NCBI RefSeq assembly: GCF_000797445.1
Contig: NZ_JSWF01000012.1
Span: 62,001-126,000 of the forward strand
Source: Lacinutrix jangbogonensis
GTDB taxonomy: Bacteria; Bacteroidota; Bacteroidia; Flavobacteriales; Flavobacteriaceae
Direction: 5' to 3'
DNA length: 64,000 bases
A program made the position numbers and the translations under genes. The first letter of the stretch is position 1; each line of letters begins with the position of its first letter. The notes under the pieces were generated by a model. The model saw nothing but the letters and a program-made list of their open reading frames with translations. It searched no databases and was not told the origin of the DNA. Positions 37,647 to 47,646 of this stretch are shown here, piece by piece.

Positions 37647-38845
37647 CTAGTTAGATTTGTTTTCCGATAACTTTTCAGCTTTTCTATAGTATATAGAAGC
37701 ACTGCTATCATCTTGAAGTGCTTTATAAGAATCGCCTAATCCTTTGAGCGGTCTTTCGGAATTTGGGTGTTTTTCTGCTAGAAGCGTAAATATTTTTTTG
37801 GACGTATTATAGTGTTTGTTTTTTAAATAAAATTCTGCAATTGAACACGCTCTATTAACTTTTATTCTACTAATAAATTCTGTTTTATTAAATTCATTGA
37901 CTAAAGCATCAAACTGCTTATAATCATTTGCTCTAATGGCAGTTCTGGTTAAGCTAAACATCGTCCAATCAGTCAATGCTTTAGAAAATCCATATTTTAA
38001 GGATCGTTTTTGATAATACTCATAAACATGGTCTAATCCACCGGCATTTATAAATTCATCTAGGGTATTGAATTGTAATTCAGGGAAATAATGATAAAAG
38101 TGTTTTATACCAGAATAAAGCGTTGAATATGGAGTGGAACGATGCTCTTCATTTATTAGTTTTTTGTAGGACCAATTAAACGTTTTATGCGCTTTTAGTT
38201 TTAAAATACTATCTAATTTTTCAGTTCCAATATTAACCTGATTTTCATTTGGACTTACCGAGAAATATAACGTTTTATCAAAACTCGATTTTTCAGAAAG
38301 AAAGTTATCTATTTCTGTTATTTTATGAGTCAAAGGAAAAGGACTAGCAACTAGATAAGCATCAAAAAGATTAGGTCTATCCATCATAGTTTGAATTACG
38401 AAACTTCCGCCATATTCCCAGCCAAATAGTATACGCTCCTTTGAGGTTCGAAAACTAGTATCGACAAATGGGATTACTTCTTGTTCTATAAAGTGTAAGA
38501 ATTTTTTTTCATCATCAATAAAATGTCCAAAACGATTTGGGTATTTATTTGTAATACCAACAATTATAAATTCTGGTGTTTGTCTAAATTGAGTAAATGA
38601 TTTTAATAAGCTTACACCAAATGGGAATAATCGTTGGCCATCAAGTATGTATAAAACAGGGAATTTTTTGTCCGTTTCTTCATAACTTTCAGGTACACAT
38701 ATTTGAATTTGTCTATCTTCTTTTAAAATCTCCGATTTAATAGTAAAATTAGTACCTAAGGTGTTTTTAGAACTTATAGTCTGAGCTTTTATATTTGTGG
38801 TTAAATATAAAAGAGTAAATAATAAAAACACTTTTTTGTGATCAT
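37647..38845 (-). CDS. Esterase-like alpha/beta hydrolase lacking the nucleophile, with TPR tail
   Basis: About 399 residues. The uninterrupted frame starts at a GTG at 38831, but an ATG at 38845 gives a better signal peptide start (MITKK, then VFLLFTLLYLTTNIKAQ) if one A is missing from the run near 38833. Residues to about 260 are an esterase-D/enterochelin-esterase-like fold (FPVLYILDGQRLFP, EFIIVGITN). The nucleophile elbow reads GWEYGG, so the serine of GxSxG is a glutamate. The C-terminal 120 residues hold TPR-like helices (AEKHPNSERPLKGLGDSYKA). Probably periplasmic; likely a binding protein rather than an active esterase. Confidence 0.75.
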
Positions 38846-39027
38846 TTTAATTGGCTTTTGATTTGATTCCAAATATGCATACTTAGCTAAACATTGTATG
38901 TTAAATTGTAGGTAAATTATGATTATACTGAACTTCTATCTAATAAGTACCAAAGGTCTTGTATAAGAATAGTTACAGATTTGCTTACGAGGACTTTCTG
39001 AAGCATAGCTTCTAGATGCATTACAAA

Positions 39028-40203
39028 TTATTGGCTTTTACTAAATTCAAATGTTTTATAATCAGACTCATCTGGAGGACCTGCCAGAATTTGAATATTC
39101 GGGTTTTTAGTAAATGTCATGATAACGGATGCAAATGTAAATCCTCTTCCATCTTTATTATTGGTTCGGCAAACAGGATTTTTAACATTATCCTTAGAAC
39201 GTAAAGCTTCTTTTATTAATACATCACTAATTTCTAAATTGTCTGCCATCCGACTTTCAACTGCTTTAAACCGAAGGTAGCTATTCGATTTTGTAGGTTT
39301 TAATTCATCATTTAAATTAGGGTTGTATTTTGCATACCAAGGCTTTAAATCATCATTAGCAACAGGATGGTTGGTATGATAAACTGTTCCGTTTTCATTA
39401 TTTGGATTGTAGCGAACCACTTTATTCGCAGATGCCTCAAAATCATAGATTTCGCCCTTAATGCCAATAATATAATTCTGTCCAGAAGCGTGATTAACGG
39501 TTTGAATAAAGTCAAGGACCTCTTCTTTATCTGTTGTATTTATGATATGTCTAATTATAAAGGCAACAGGTAATCCAGATGAAGAAGCTTTTAATTGCAT
39601 AATCGTGTTTACGCATACACCAATGCCCTGCGCGTTCAATCCATTTAAAGCTATTAATCCCGGGTGAGTTAGAATTAGTTGTTCTGGACGGTTCTTGGTT
39701 TTGTTTAAACGCATTAGTACCTGGAAATCATCAGTAAAATTTTCAAGATCCATATTTTGTGAAATGAAACCAGGCTTCCCGTTTTTTGCAGGTACACCAA
39801 GACCGCTACAGTGATGATTATTTAGGTCATTTATATAAACCCAAAACTCATCTAGTAGATTTAAAACTAAAACATCATTTAGTTGCTGATCAGATCCTTC
39901 AGCAATTCCCTTAATTTCTTCATACAGTTTTGGAGTCCATTTCTTAATAGCGTCATCAAATTTAGCATATTCAAAAAAGTTCTTGAGTACTAAATTTGCA
40001 TCCTTGCCTAATGATTTTGAAGTGTTCTCTTTCCAGGCCGTTATAATTTCTCTAATTTCCTTTTTTAGTTGTTTGCCATGCTGAAGTCCCAGTTGATAGC
40101 CACTACCCGAGAAAGAAACGGTTTTTAGCTCTCTGTTTGTTTGCTGCGCAAAACATCCTGCGGATAAGAATAGCGTGAATAGTATAATAAATAATTTTTT
40201 CAT
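39028..40203 (-). CDS. C45-family (acyltransferase/linear amide hydrolase-like) secreted protein
   Basis: 391 residues from MKKLFIILF, which opens the signal peptide (TLFLSAGCFAQQ); eight more residues are possible. The peptidase C45 / Ntn-hydrolase layout is seen in GSGYQLGLQHGKQL, the nucleophile block HHCSGLGVPAKNG (Cys 132), SQNMDLENF and LIALNGLNAQGIGVCVN. Members cleave themselves before the cysteine and act on linear amides or acyl-amino acids. Here the Cys is internal with no long acidic propeptide noted. The substrate is unknown. Confidence 0.8.
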   Translation of the reverse strand: MKKLFIILFTLFLSAGCFAQQTNRELKTVSFSGSGYQLGLQHGKQLKKEIREIITAWKENTSKSLGKDANLVLKNFFEYAKFDDAIKKWTPKLYEEIKGIAEGSDQQLNDVLVLNLLDEFWVYINDLNNHHCSGLGVPAKNGKPGFISQNMDLENFTDDFQVLMRLNKTKNRPEQLILTHPGLIALNGLNAQGIGVCVNTIMQLKASSSGLPVAFIIRHIINTTDKEEVLDFIQTVNHASGQNYIIGIKGEIYDFEASANKVVRYNPNNENGTVYHTNHPVANDDLKPWYAKYNPNLNDELKPTKSNSYLRFKAVESRMADNLEISDVLIKEALRSKDNVKNPVCRTNNKDGRGFTFASVIMTFTKNPNIQILAGPPDESDYKTFEFSKSQ

Positions 40204-40352
40204 AAGTATTGATTTTATTATTGTCAATGTGCATGGCTAAGTTGCGTAAAAACGCTTTGGTTTTTTTAGTTTTTAAAAAACCAAGATACTAAAAGTGCCA
40301 TTAATCTTCGTTGGGGAATTTATAAACCATAAACGATACAAGCTGTTGTTTA

Positions 40353-41777
40353 TTAAATTCCTCTATAATAATCCAAGATCTTAACTCGAAGTAAATACTC
40401 ATATTTAGTTTGACTTAAATTTAACAAAGAAGTCTCCATATTATTCTTAGATGTTATGTATTCTACACTATTCGATACACCGTTATTAAACCGTACTTCG
40501 TTAACACGAAAGGACTCTTGATATGCTGCTACCTGACTTTTTAAAACTTGATATCTTTTAAAGGAAGTTTCCATATTATTATAGGATTGTTGAATAGATT
40601 GCTTAAAAACAAACTTAGTTTGTTTCAAGTTTACTTGTACTTCTTCATGTTGTGTTTTTTCAATTCTTATTTTATTTTTTGCTCGAAAACCATTAAATAA
40701 AGGCACTCTAATTGTTATTCCAACTACAGAATTTAAGTTGTTGTCAAACTGATCCTTATAATTGATTCTAGAACCTTCAAACTGACGCTCATTTCTCATA
40801 ACCGATTGCTCTTGACCATTAATAGAAACAAAATCTCCTGTTTCAATAGTAGACGTTCCTGTTTGTGTAAATAATTGTGCAACACTAGAATAGTTTGTAT
40901 TTAATTGTCCAAATAAAGAGATCTCCGGGAAGTAATTTGCTCTAGCAATTTTAATTCCCGTTTTTGCGGCATCAATTCTCAGCTGTTTTGATTTAAAGGT
41001 TGCTAAATTTTCAAGCGCATCATTATAAATAGTACTAGCAGAAGCCTGATACTTTTCTAGATTAATAATTTCAGAATAATTTTCGAACTCATTTTTAGAA
41101 TCTATATCAATATTTAACAGCTTTACTAGATTTAAAACTGCTGTTTTTAAATTGTTCTCAGCAGTAATGATTTCTGTTTGATCTCTAGTGAATTGTCCAT
41201 TCATATCTGTAAAAGTAGCAGGATTTCCCAAACCATTATTGTACTGTGATTCTAATCTTTTAAGCTGGACTTTAGTTGTTGTAAGTCTTGCTTTTGAAAG
41301 TTCCAATACATCTCTGTTATTTAAAATTTGAATATATAAAAGCGTAACTTTAAGTGTTAGGTTTTGTTTTACCTCTTTAATTTCCATTTCGGAAGCCTGC
41401 ATATTAAATTTACTTTGCTTAATCTCATTTTTGATTCTAAAGCCATTAAAAATGGTTGCATCTAAACTTAAACCAGCATTAGAAAAAGTAAGTTCCTGAT
41501 TTACAAAGCTATTTGTAAACGGGTCAATACTTCGACCATTATTGATTCCCAAGTTGTAATTCATATTCAAACTAGGAAGTATCTTGTTTCTAGTCTCTTT
41601 GAAGCTTACTTCAGAAGATTTTGCTCTTAATTCTTTGATTTTTAGATCAAGATTATTTTCTATCGCAATATCAATACAATTCTGTAAGGTATAAATGGTT
41701 GTTGCTACGTTTTGAGAAAACCCAAAATTGAGCACACTCAACCAAAGACCTGTAATTAGTATTATCCTTTTGTTCAT
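40353..41777 (-). CDS. TolC-family outer-membrane efflux protein
   Basis: 474 residues with a signal peptide (LWLSVLNFGFSQN). The two-fold TolC layout of long helices is visible (IYTLQNCIDIAIENNLDLKI; SKARLTTTKVQLKRLESQYN; second half RKNKIRIEKTQHEEVQVNLK-type stretch and YQESFRVNEVRFNNGVSNSV). It forms the outer-membrane tunnel of an export system. Last gene of the four-gene operon with FtsX-type permease, ATPase and HlyD adaptor. Confidence 0.9.
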   Translation of the reverse strand: MNKRIILITGLWLSVLNFGFSQNVATTIYTLQNCIDIAIENNLDLKIKELRAKSSEVSFKETRNKILPSLNMNYNLGINNGRSIDPFTNSFVNQELTFSNAGLSLDATIFNGFRIKNEIKQSKFNMQASEMEIKEVKQNLTLKVTLLYIQILNNRDVLELSKARLTTTKVQLKRLESQYNNGLGNPATFTDMNGQFTRDQTEIITAENNLKTAVLNLVKLLNIDIDSKNEFENYSEIINLEKYQASASTIYNDALENLATFKSKQLRIDAAKTGIKIARANYFPEISLFGQLNTNYSSVAQLFTQTGTSTIETGDFVSINGQEQSVMRNERQFEGSRINYKDQFDNNLNSVVGITIRVPLFNGFRAKNKIRIEKTQHEEVQVNLKQTKFVFKQSIQQSYNNMETSFKRYQVLKSQVAAYQESFRVNEVRFNNGVSNSVEYITSKNNMETSLLNLSQTKYEYLLRVKILDYYRGI

Positions 41778-41803
41778 AATTATTAATTTATATGAATTGT
41801 AGC

Positions 41804-44140
41804 CTAATCGCTTTTTAAACTTTTTACTGGATTCACTAATGCAATCTTTATGGATTCAAAGCTTACCGTTACTAAAGCGATACCAATTATTAGTCCTCCT
41901 GTGGCTATAAAAGCCCACCATGGCATGTCTATTCTGTACTCATAATTTGCTAACCATTTATTCATGAAATACCATGCAATAGGAACACCGATAACGATTC
42001 CTAATAGTATTAATTTTATAAAGTCTTTTGTTATAAGGGACGTAATGGCAAATACAGAAGCTCCTACAACTTTTCGCATACCAATCTCTTTTGTTCTTTG
42101 TTCGGCTGTAAACATGACCAAACCAAAAAGGCCTAAACATGAAATTAAAATGGCTAAAATAGAGAAGAACGTTGATAATGTATAAAACGTAGATTCACTT
42201 TTATACAGTTTATTGTATTCACTATCCATAAACTTATATTCAAACGGGAATGCTGGGTTTAACTCGGTATGTAGCGTCTCAAGTGAAGCTAATGTTTGCT
42301 GTACATGGTCTGAATTGTACTTAATGAAAGCGGTGTTAAATTCAGCATAACCTTCACTTCTAATAACTAAAGGGAAAATAGATTCTTTTAAAGAACTAAA
42401 GTGGAAATCTTTAACAACGCCAACAATAGTCCCAGAATTTCCCCAAAAAGAGATTGTTTGTCCTACTGGATTTTCCATCTTCATTTGTTTCATTGCACTT
42501 TCATTAATCAAGTATTCAATATTATCAGGATTATTATGAATTAGATCTCTTCCCATATGTAATTTGGCGCCATATGTTTTTATGAAATCCATACTTCCTA
42601 CCATTCCAGTAAATAAAGAACCATCTTCATCCGTTTTTCCATTCCAAATAACTTCTGGAGAAGTACCATATGCTCCCAATAAAATATGTGATGTTTTTGT
42701 TACCGAACTAACTCCGGAAATTTGCAAAGCACCTGTTTTAAAAGCATTATAATTTTTCTGTAAATCTTTGGAAAGAGTTACCGCTAGTAAACTTTCACGT
42801 TCAAAACCGATATCTTTATTCTGAACATAATCTATTTGTTTTGAAATAATAAGCATACAACTTATAAAGACAACAGAAATTGTAAATTGAAAAACAACCA
42901 ACGCTTTTCTAATCAATTTGGTTATAGAACTCGTTTCAATTTTCTTCTTAAAAATATCAGTCACTTTAAAGGATGATAATAAAAATGCAGGGTAACTTCC
43001 AGATAATATTCCTGTAAAAAGTGTTATAAGTAAGACCATTACCCAAGTAGATAGAGGTAAGTTTGCTAGATCGATACTCTTATCTGTTATTTGATTAAAA
43101 AGAGGAAGCGCCAAGGCTATAAAAATTAAAGCAAAAAACAAACTTGATAATGACAAGAGTATCGCTTCTCCTAAAAACTGACCAATTAGACTGCCTTTTC
43201 CAGCTCCAAGTACTTTTCTTATACCAATTTCTTTCGCTCGTTTCATAGAACCGGCAGAAGCCAAATTCATAAAATTAATACTAGCAATCAACATGATTAA
43301 AAATGCGATGATTCCAAATAAGCGGACATATTCTATTTTGCCACTACCGTTTTCAAGGTCTGCATACAAATAACGATCTCCATAAGGCTGTAGTTCTATA
43401 GCGAATGCACCAACGTAATCTTTTAAAAACGGTTTTAGTTTTTGTTCTACTTGTTTTACATCTGCTCCTTTGGTTAACTGAACAAAAGTATTCGTGCCAA
43501 AGTTTTTCCACTCGGACATCCAATCGTTTTCGGCCAGAAGTGAGTCAAAGGATAAATAAAAATCACTTTTTTCGGTAGTATTCTCACTTCCTAAATCAAA
43601 CACCATAGAGATTTTTAAGGCTTTAGAATTTTCGAAAGTTAGTGATTGACCAACTGCACTTTTTACAGTATCAAAAAATAACTCTGCCATGTCTTTTGAA
43701 ATGGCAATAGTGTTAGGACTACTTAATGCAGTAGCGGCATTTCCTTCTAAAATATTAAATGAGAACATATTAAAATAGTCTTCACTTACATACTTACCGC
43801 TTTGCTTTAAAACCTTGTTATTGTTAGAGAATGTGTAATTTCTATCATTATTAGACATTGCAGTTACGCTTTCAATTTCAGGGATTTTTTCTTTTAATTC
43901 CTTATATAGAAGGGATGGTGTTCCGTAACCATATTCTGCACCATCAGAGGTCGTGAGGTATGCAGAATAAAGGGTATCGTTATTTTCGTGATATTTATTG
44001 ACACTGTTTTCACTTGAAATCCATAAATAAATAAGTAAAAAACAAAATAAACCAGATGTCAGTCCTAAAATATTAAGAAATGATAAAACCTTATTCGCTT
44101 TAATATTTCTCCATGTTAATTTAAAATAGTTCGTAATCAT
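41804..44140 (-). CDS. MacB/FtsX-type ABC transporter permease
   Basis: 778 residues with the duplicated FtsX layout: an N-terminal segment (VLSFLNILGLTSGLFCFLLI), a periplasmic MacB-PCD region, three segments (IIAFLIMLIASINFMNLA with KRAKEIGIRKVLGAGKGSL after it), a second PCD region, and a C-terminal set (SCLGLFGLVMFTAEQRTKEI, then GMRKVVGASVFAI). The coupling motifs KEIGIRKV and KEIGMRKV occur once per half. It is a mechanotransmission-type exporter; the substrate is unknown, possibly a peptide or antibiotic. Twelve bases after the ATPase gene. Confidence 0.9.
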   Translation of the reverse strand: MITNYFKLTWRNIKANKVLSFLNILGLTSGLFCFLLIYLWISSENSVNKYHENNDTLYSAYLTTSDGAEYGYGTPSLLYKELKEKIPEIESVTAMSNNDRNYTFSNNNKVLKQSGKYVSEDYFNMFSFNILEGNAATALSSPNTIAISKDMAELFFDTVKSAVGQSLTFENSKALKISMVFDLGSENTTEKSDFYLSFDSLLAENDWMSEWKNFGTNTFVQLTKGADVKQVEQKLKPFLKDYVGAFAIELQPYGDRYLYADLENGSGKIEYVRLFGIIAFLIMLIASINFMNLASAGSMKRAKEIGIRKVLGAGKGSLIGQFLGEAILLSLSSLFFALIFIALALPLFNQITDKSIDLANLPLSTWVMVLLITLFTGILSGSYPAFLLSSFKVTDIFKKKIETSSITKLIRKALVVFQFTISVVFISCMLIISKQIDYVQNKDIGFERESLLAVTLSKDLQKNYNAFKTGALQISGVSSVTKTSHILLGAYGTSPEVIWNGKTDEDGSLFTGMVGSMDFIKTYGAKLHMGRDLIHNNPDNIEYLINESAMKQMKMENPVGQTISFWGNSGTIVGVVKDFHFSSLKESIFPLVIRSEGYAEFNTAFIKYNSDHVQQTLASLETLHTELNPAFPFEYKFMDSEYNKLYKSESTFYTLSTFFSILAILISCLGLFGLVMFTAEQRTKEIGMRKVVGASVFAITSLITKDFIKLILLGIVIGVPIAWYFMNKWLANYEYRIDMPWWAFIATGGLIIGIALVTVSFESIKIALVNPVKSLKSD

Positions 44141-44151
44141 AATTAGGTGTC

Positions 44152-44835
44152 TTAATAGTTAGATAATAAGCTCTCAGTTACTTTTTCGCCATCGAGCATG
44201 CGTATAATGCGATTCCCGTATTTTGCATCATGCTCACTATGTGTAACCATAATAATTGTAGAACCTTGATTGTTCAGTTCTGTAAGTAATTCCATTACTT
44301 CGTTCCCGGTTTTACTGTCTAAATTCCCAGTTGGTTCATCTGCTAGAATAAGTTTTGGTTCATTAACCAAAGCTCTTGCAACTGCAACTCTTTGTTGTTG
44401 ACCACCAGAAAGTTGTGTTGGAAAATGACTGCGCCTATGCATAATTTGCATTCTTTCAAGTACTTCATCTACCTTTCCTTTGCGTTCGCTTTTCTTTATT
44501 CCTGTGTAGATTAAGGCCAATTCTACGTTTTCAAAAACAGTCAATTCATCAATTAAATTGAAGCTCTGAAATACGAAACCAATGTTATGTTTTCTTAAAT
44601 GAGCTCGTTGACGTTCTTTATAGTTAATGACTTCTTCATCATTAAAAATGAAGCTTCCGCCATCTGCATCATCTAAAAGACCTAGAATGTTAAGTAGTGT
44701 AGATTTACCACTTCCTGAAGGTCCCATGATGGATACAAATTCTCCCTTTTTTACTTCAAATGAAATTTTATTTAGGGCAATTGTTTTGTATTCTTGAGTC
44801 GTGAAATATTTTTCTAAGTTGCTGATTTTTATCAT
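44152..44835 (-). CDS. ABC transporter ATPase of the MacB/LolD type
   Basis: 227 residues. Walker A GPSGSGKST (38-46), Q-loop FVFQSFNL, signature LSGGQQQRVAVARAL, Walker B LILADEPTGNLD and the H-loop VTHSEHDA. It powers the neighbouring FtsX-type permease. It lies five bases after the adaptor gene. Confidence 0.95.
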   Translation of the reverse strand: MIKISNLEKYFTTQEYKTIALNKISFEVKKGEFVSIMGPSGSGKSTLLNILGLLDDADGGSFIFNDEEVINYKERQRAHLRKHNIGFVFQSFNLIDELTVFENVELALIYTGIKKSERKGKVDEVLERMQIMHRRSHFPTQLSGGQQQRVAVARALVNEPKLILADEPTGNLDSKTGNEVMELLTELNNQGSTIIMVTHSEHDAKYGNRIIRMLDGEKVTESLLSNY

Positions 44836-44840
44836 GATGT

Positions 44841-46097
44841 TTATTTTTTACTTAATATTAATTCGTTTTTGTCTCCGTAGTCTTGATAACTAGATGTAAT
44901 AATTTTATCTCCAGGTTTAAGTCCTTCTAATACTTCATAATATTCTGTATTCTGACTTCCTAATTGAATATCTACGCGATAGGCACTCTTGCCATCATCA
45001 CTAAGTTTAAAGATCCAATTACCTCCTGTTTTTTGAAAAAAGCTTCCTTTAGGAATTAGTACCGCTTGCTTCTCGTCGCTTAATGCTAATCGAGTTCTTA
45101 AAGATTGCCCACGTCGTATACCTTCTGGTATTTTCGATTCGAAATGCATATCAACTTGGAAACGACCATTTGTAACTTGCGTGTATACTTTTTTAATCAC
45201 TAATTTATAAGTATTTCCGTTAAAAGCAAATGTTCCATTTTGTCCAGAATAAATTCTTGAAATATAATTTTCGTCTATCTCAGCACGTACCTTAAAGCCA
45301 CTTAATACATCCACTTGTCCTAAACGCTCTCCTTTATTTTTAGATTGTCCAATTTCGGCATCTAAAGATGTTAATTGTCCATTAACAGGTGCTCTAACAA
45401 TTAAATCTCCAACTTTTTTGCGCATCAATGCCAAGGCACTCTGAGTTCTAGTATATGAATTTTTGGATTGAAACGCTTCTAATGTGGTGGATAATGAATC
45501 TTGTTTTAAGACTTGTAAAGCCAATTCCATACGTTGTTTTTGGTAGTTATAGTTGTTTTTGGCTTCTTCAAATTCTTGATTTCCAATTGCCTTTTCATTA
45601 TAAAGTGATTTATTAAGTGTGTATTTTCTATTGGCTTCAATGAATGCATTTTCCACATCTGTTTTTCGATTTAATTTATTTATCGTGTTTTCACGAGCTG
45701 CATTTTGAGAAATCTGCATTTGAGTTAATAGATTGTACACAGAAGTTTCTTGATTCACTAGATTTAATTCTAAATCGGTATTCGAAAGACGTAAAATAGG
45801 TTGGCCTTGTTGCATAATTGCGCCATCTTCTACAAAAATTTCTTCAACTCTTCCGCCTTCAAGCGCATCTAAATAGATTGTTGTAATGGGTAAAACAGTG
45901 CCGTTTACAGGAATGTTCTCTTGAAATGCACCGTTTTTAACTTCACTAATTTTAATACGGTCGGTATCAATATTTAATGTAGAGTTTCCTCCAAACGACA
46001 TTGATAAGTAAATTACAAAAGATATTAAAAGGATTGCTACAACAGCAATAGCAATTTTTGGTGGATTAAATTTTTTCTTGGTAATTGGTATGTCCAT
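44841..46097 (-). CDS. HlyD/MacA-type periplasmic adaptor
   Basis: 418 residues: an N-terminal membrane anchor (PPKIAIAVVAILLISFVIYL), the lipoyl halves (LDALEGGRVEEIFVEDGAI and VRAPVNGQLTSLDAEIGQS), an alpha-helical hairpin of about 100 residues between them, then the beta-barrel and membrane-proximal domains. It links the FtsX-type permease to TolC. First gene of the operon, with a sigma-54-like promoter 26 bases upstream. Confidence 0.9.
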   Translation of the reverse strand: MDIPITKKKFNPPKIAIAVVAILLISFVIYLSMSFGGNSTLNIDTDRIKISEVKNGAFQENIPVNGTVLPITTIYLDALEGGRVEEIFVEDGAIMQQGQPILRLSNTDLELNLVNQETSVYNLLTQMQISQNAARENTINKLNRKTDVENAFIEANRKYTLNKSLYNEKAIGNQEFEEAKNNYNYQKQRMELALQVLKQDSLSTTLEAFQSKNSYTRTQSALALMRKKVGDLIVRAPVNGQLTSLDAEIGQSKNKGERLGQVDVLSGFKVRAEIDENYISRIYSGQNGTFAFNGNTYKLVIKKVYTQVTNGRFQVDMHFESKIPEGIRRGQSLRTRLALSDEKQAVLIPKGSFFQKTGGNWIFKLSDDGKSAYRVDIQLGSQNTEYYEVLEGLKPGDKIITSSYQDYGDKNELILSKK

Positions 46098-46122
46098 TAT
46101 TATTTTATTTACTAAATCAATT

Positions 46123-46137
46123 GTGATTATCGTGCCA
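46123..46137 (-). promoter_or_regulatory. Sigma-54-like promoter of the efflux operon
   Basis: On the minus strand the sequence is TGGCACG-N4-TCAC. The -24 part is a perfect match to TGGCACG, and the spacing is correct, but the -12 part matches TTGC at only two of four bases. The position, 26 bases before the adaptor start and next to a sigma-54 activator gene, supports it. Confidence 0.55.
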
Positions 46138-46189
46138 AAAACATAAACACCTTATAGTTAGGTTTTTACATTTTTTTAAAGCATGTGAT

Positions 46190-46232
46190 GTGTACGGTTT
46201 TGATACAACTAGTGTGCGGTTTAGTGACACTT
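46190..46232. promoter_or_regulatory. Two phased direct repeats, likely activator sites
   Basis: TGTACGGTTTTGATACA (46191-46207) and TGTGCGGTTTAGTGACA (46213-46229) start 22 bases apart, two helical turns. Each has TGT and ACA at its ends, so each could be a dimer site. They lie 55-90 bases upstream of the sigma-54-like promoter, the normal place for an NtrC-type activator. Confidence 0.6.
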
Positions 46233-46284
46233 TCTTGGATTTTGACATTTTTACTTGAAACTCTCCATCTGAATATTAATAAAA

Positions 46285-46302
46285 CATACTTTTGTAAGTA
46301 TG
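46285..46302 (+). promoter_or_regulatory. Palindrome covering -7 box and start codon of the regulator gene
   Basis: CATACTT-TTGT-AAGTATG is a perfect seven-base inverted repeat whose last three bases are the ATG. It contains TACTTTTG (46287-46294), a TAnnTTTG box. The box is only five bases from the ATG, so transcription from it would give a leaderless message, or the box is fortuitous. Confidence 0.4.
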
Positions 46303-47646
46303 TTATTGAAAAACACTTCCATACTGGTTATTGATGATGACTCAGATGTATTGATAGCTATGAAAATGCTATTAAAGTCTAAGGTTAAGGAGGTTGTTAT
46401 TGAGAAAAATCCAAACAACCTTATTTCAATATTAAATAAAAATAAATTTGATATTGTTATTTTAGATATGAATTACAATAGTGTAATAAATACTGGTAAT
46501 GAAGGTATCTATTGGCTCACTAAAATTAAAGAGATAGATAGAGACATTGCTGTTATTTTAATTACAGCATATGGAGATTTGGACTTGGCAGTACGTGCGC
46601 TTAAAAAGGGCGCTTCAGATTTTGTGGTTAAACCGTGGAAAAATCAAAAACTATTAGATTCAGTAACAGAAATATTAGCTAATAAAAAATCTAATAAAAC
46701 TAAGAAATGGAAACCACAAGTTAATGGACTTAGACTATTAGGGGAAAGTAATACCATGCAAGCCGTATTCTATAAGGTTAAAAAAATTGCTCCAACTGAT
46801 GCTAATATTTTGGTGCTTGGAGAAAATGGAACCGGAAAAGATCTCATTGCAAAAGCTATACATGACAACTCTTTAAGAAAAGATAAGCCCTTTATAAAAG
46901 TTGATGTTGGCGCATTAACAGCATCATTATTTGAAAGTGAATTGTTTGGTTATGTAAAAGGGGCCTTTACAGACGCCAGAGAGGATAGACAAGGTCGGTT
47001 TGAAGCCGCAGAAGGTGGTACCTTATTTTTAGATGAAATTGGTAATATAAGTTTGCAACAACAGGCACGATTGTTAACTGTACTTCAGAATAGACATATA
47101 ACACCTTTGGGTTCTAATACATCTATTCCCGTAGATATTAGATTGATTTGTGCTACCAATTCTAGCCTTGAAATTCTGGCAAATGAAGATAATTTCAGGA
47201 AAGATTTAATTTACAGAATAAATACAGTCGAAATAGTTATTCCTCCATTGAGAGATCGAGATCGAGATATTACCTTATTAGCTAAACATTTTATTGAAGT
47301 GTATACCGATAAATATTTTAAATCTAATGTTTCTTTCGATACAAGTTTTATGAAAAAACTAGTAGAATATCATTTTCCTGGTAATGTTCGGGAACTTCAA
47401 TATGCAATTGAAAGAGCTGTAATCATGATGGATACAAATGTATTAAATGCTACAGATTTAATGTTTTCACCCATAGAAAGTTATTCTGAAACCACACAAG
47501 TAAAAGATTTAAAGTTAGACACTGTAGAGAAAAATACGATATTAAAAGTAATAGAAAAAAATAATGGCAATATCTCAAAATCAGCAAAAGAATTAGGTAT
47601 TACCAGAACGTCGCTCTATAGAAGACTAAATAAATATGGCTTATAG
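46300..47646 (+). CDS. Sigma-54-dependent response regulator (NtrC family)
   Basis: 448 residues: receiver domain (acidic pocket IDDD at 11-14, phospho-acceptor Asp56 in VILDMNY, Lys in VVKPW), AAA+ domain (Walker A GENGTGKD, GYVKGAFTDA as the sigma-54 loop with D for G, Walker B GGTLFLDEIGN, FPGNVRELQ), and a C-terminal Fis-type helix-turn-helix (GNISKSAKELGITRTSLYRR). It activates sigma-54 promoters, most likely that of the divergent efflux operon. It overlaps the kinase gene by 11 bases. Confidence 0.93.
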   Translation: MLLKNTSILVIDDDSDVLIAMKMLLKSKVKEVVIEKNPNNLISILNKNKFDIVILDMNYNSVINTGNEGIYWLTKIKEIDRDIAVILITAYGDLDLAVRALKKGASDFVVKPWKNQKLLDSVTEILANKKSNKTKKWKPQVNGLRLLGESNTMQAVFYKVKKIAPTDANILVLGENGTGKDLIAKAIHDNSLRKDKPFIKVDVGALTASLFESELFGYVKGAFTDAREDRQGRFEAAEGGTLFLDEIGNISLQQQARLLTVLQNRHITPLGSNTSIPVDIRLICATNSSLEILANEDNFRKDLIYRINTVEIVIPPLRDRDRDITLLAKHFIEVYTDKYFKSNVSFDTSFMKKLVEYHFPGNVRELQYAIERAVIMMDTNVLNATDLMFSPIESYSETTQVKDLKLDTVEKNTILKVIEKNNGNISKSAKELGITRTSLYRRLNKYGL

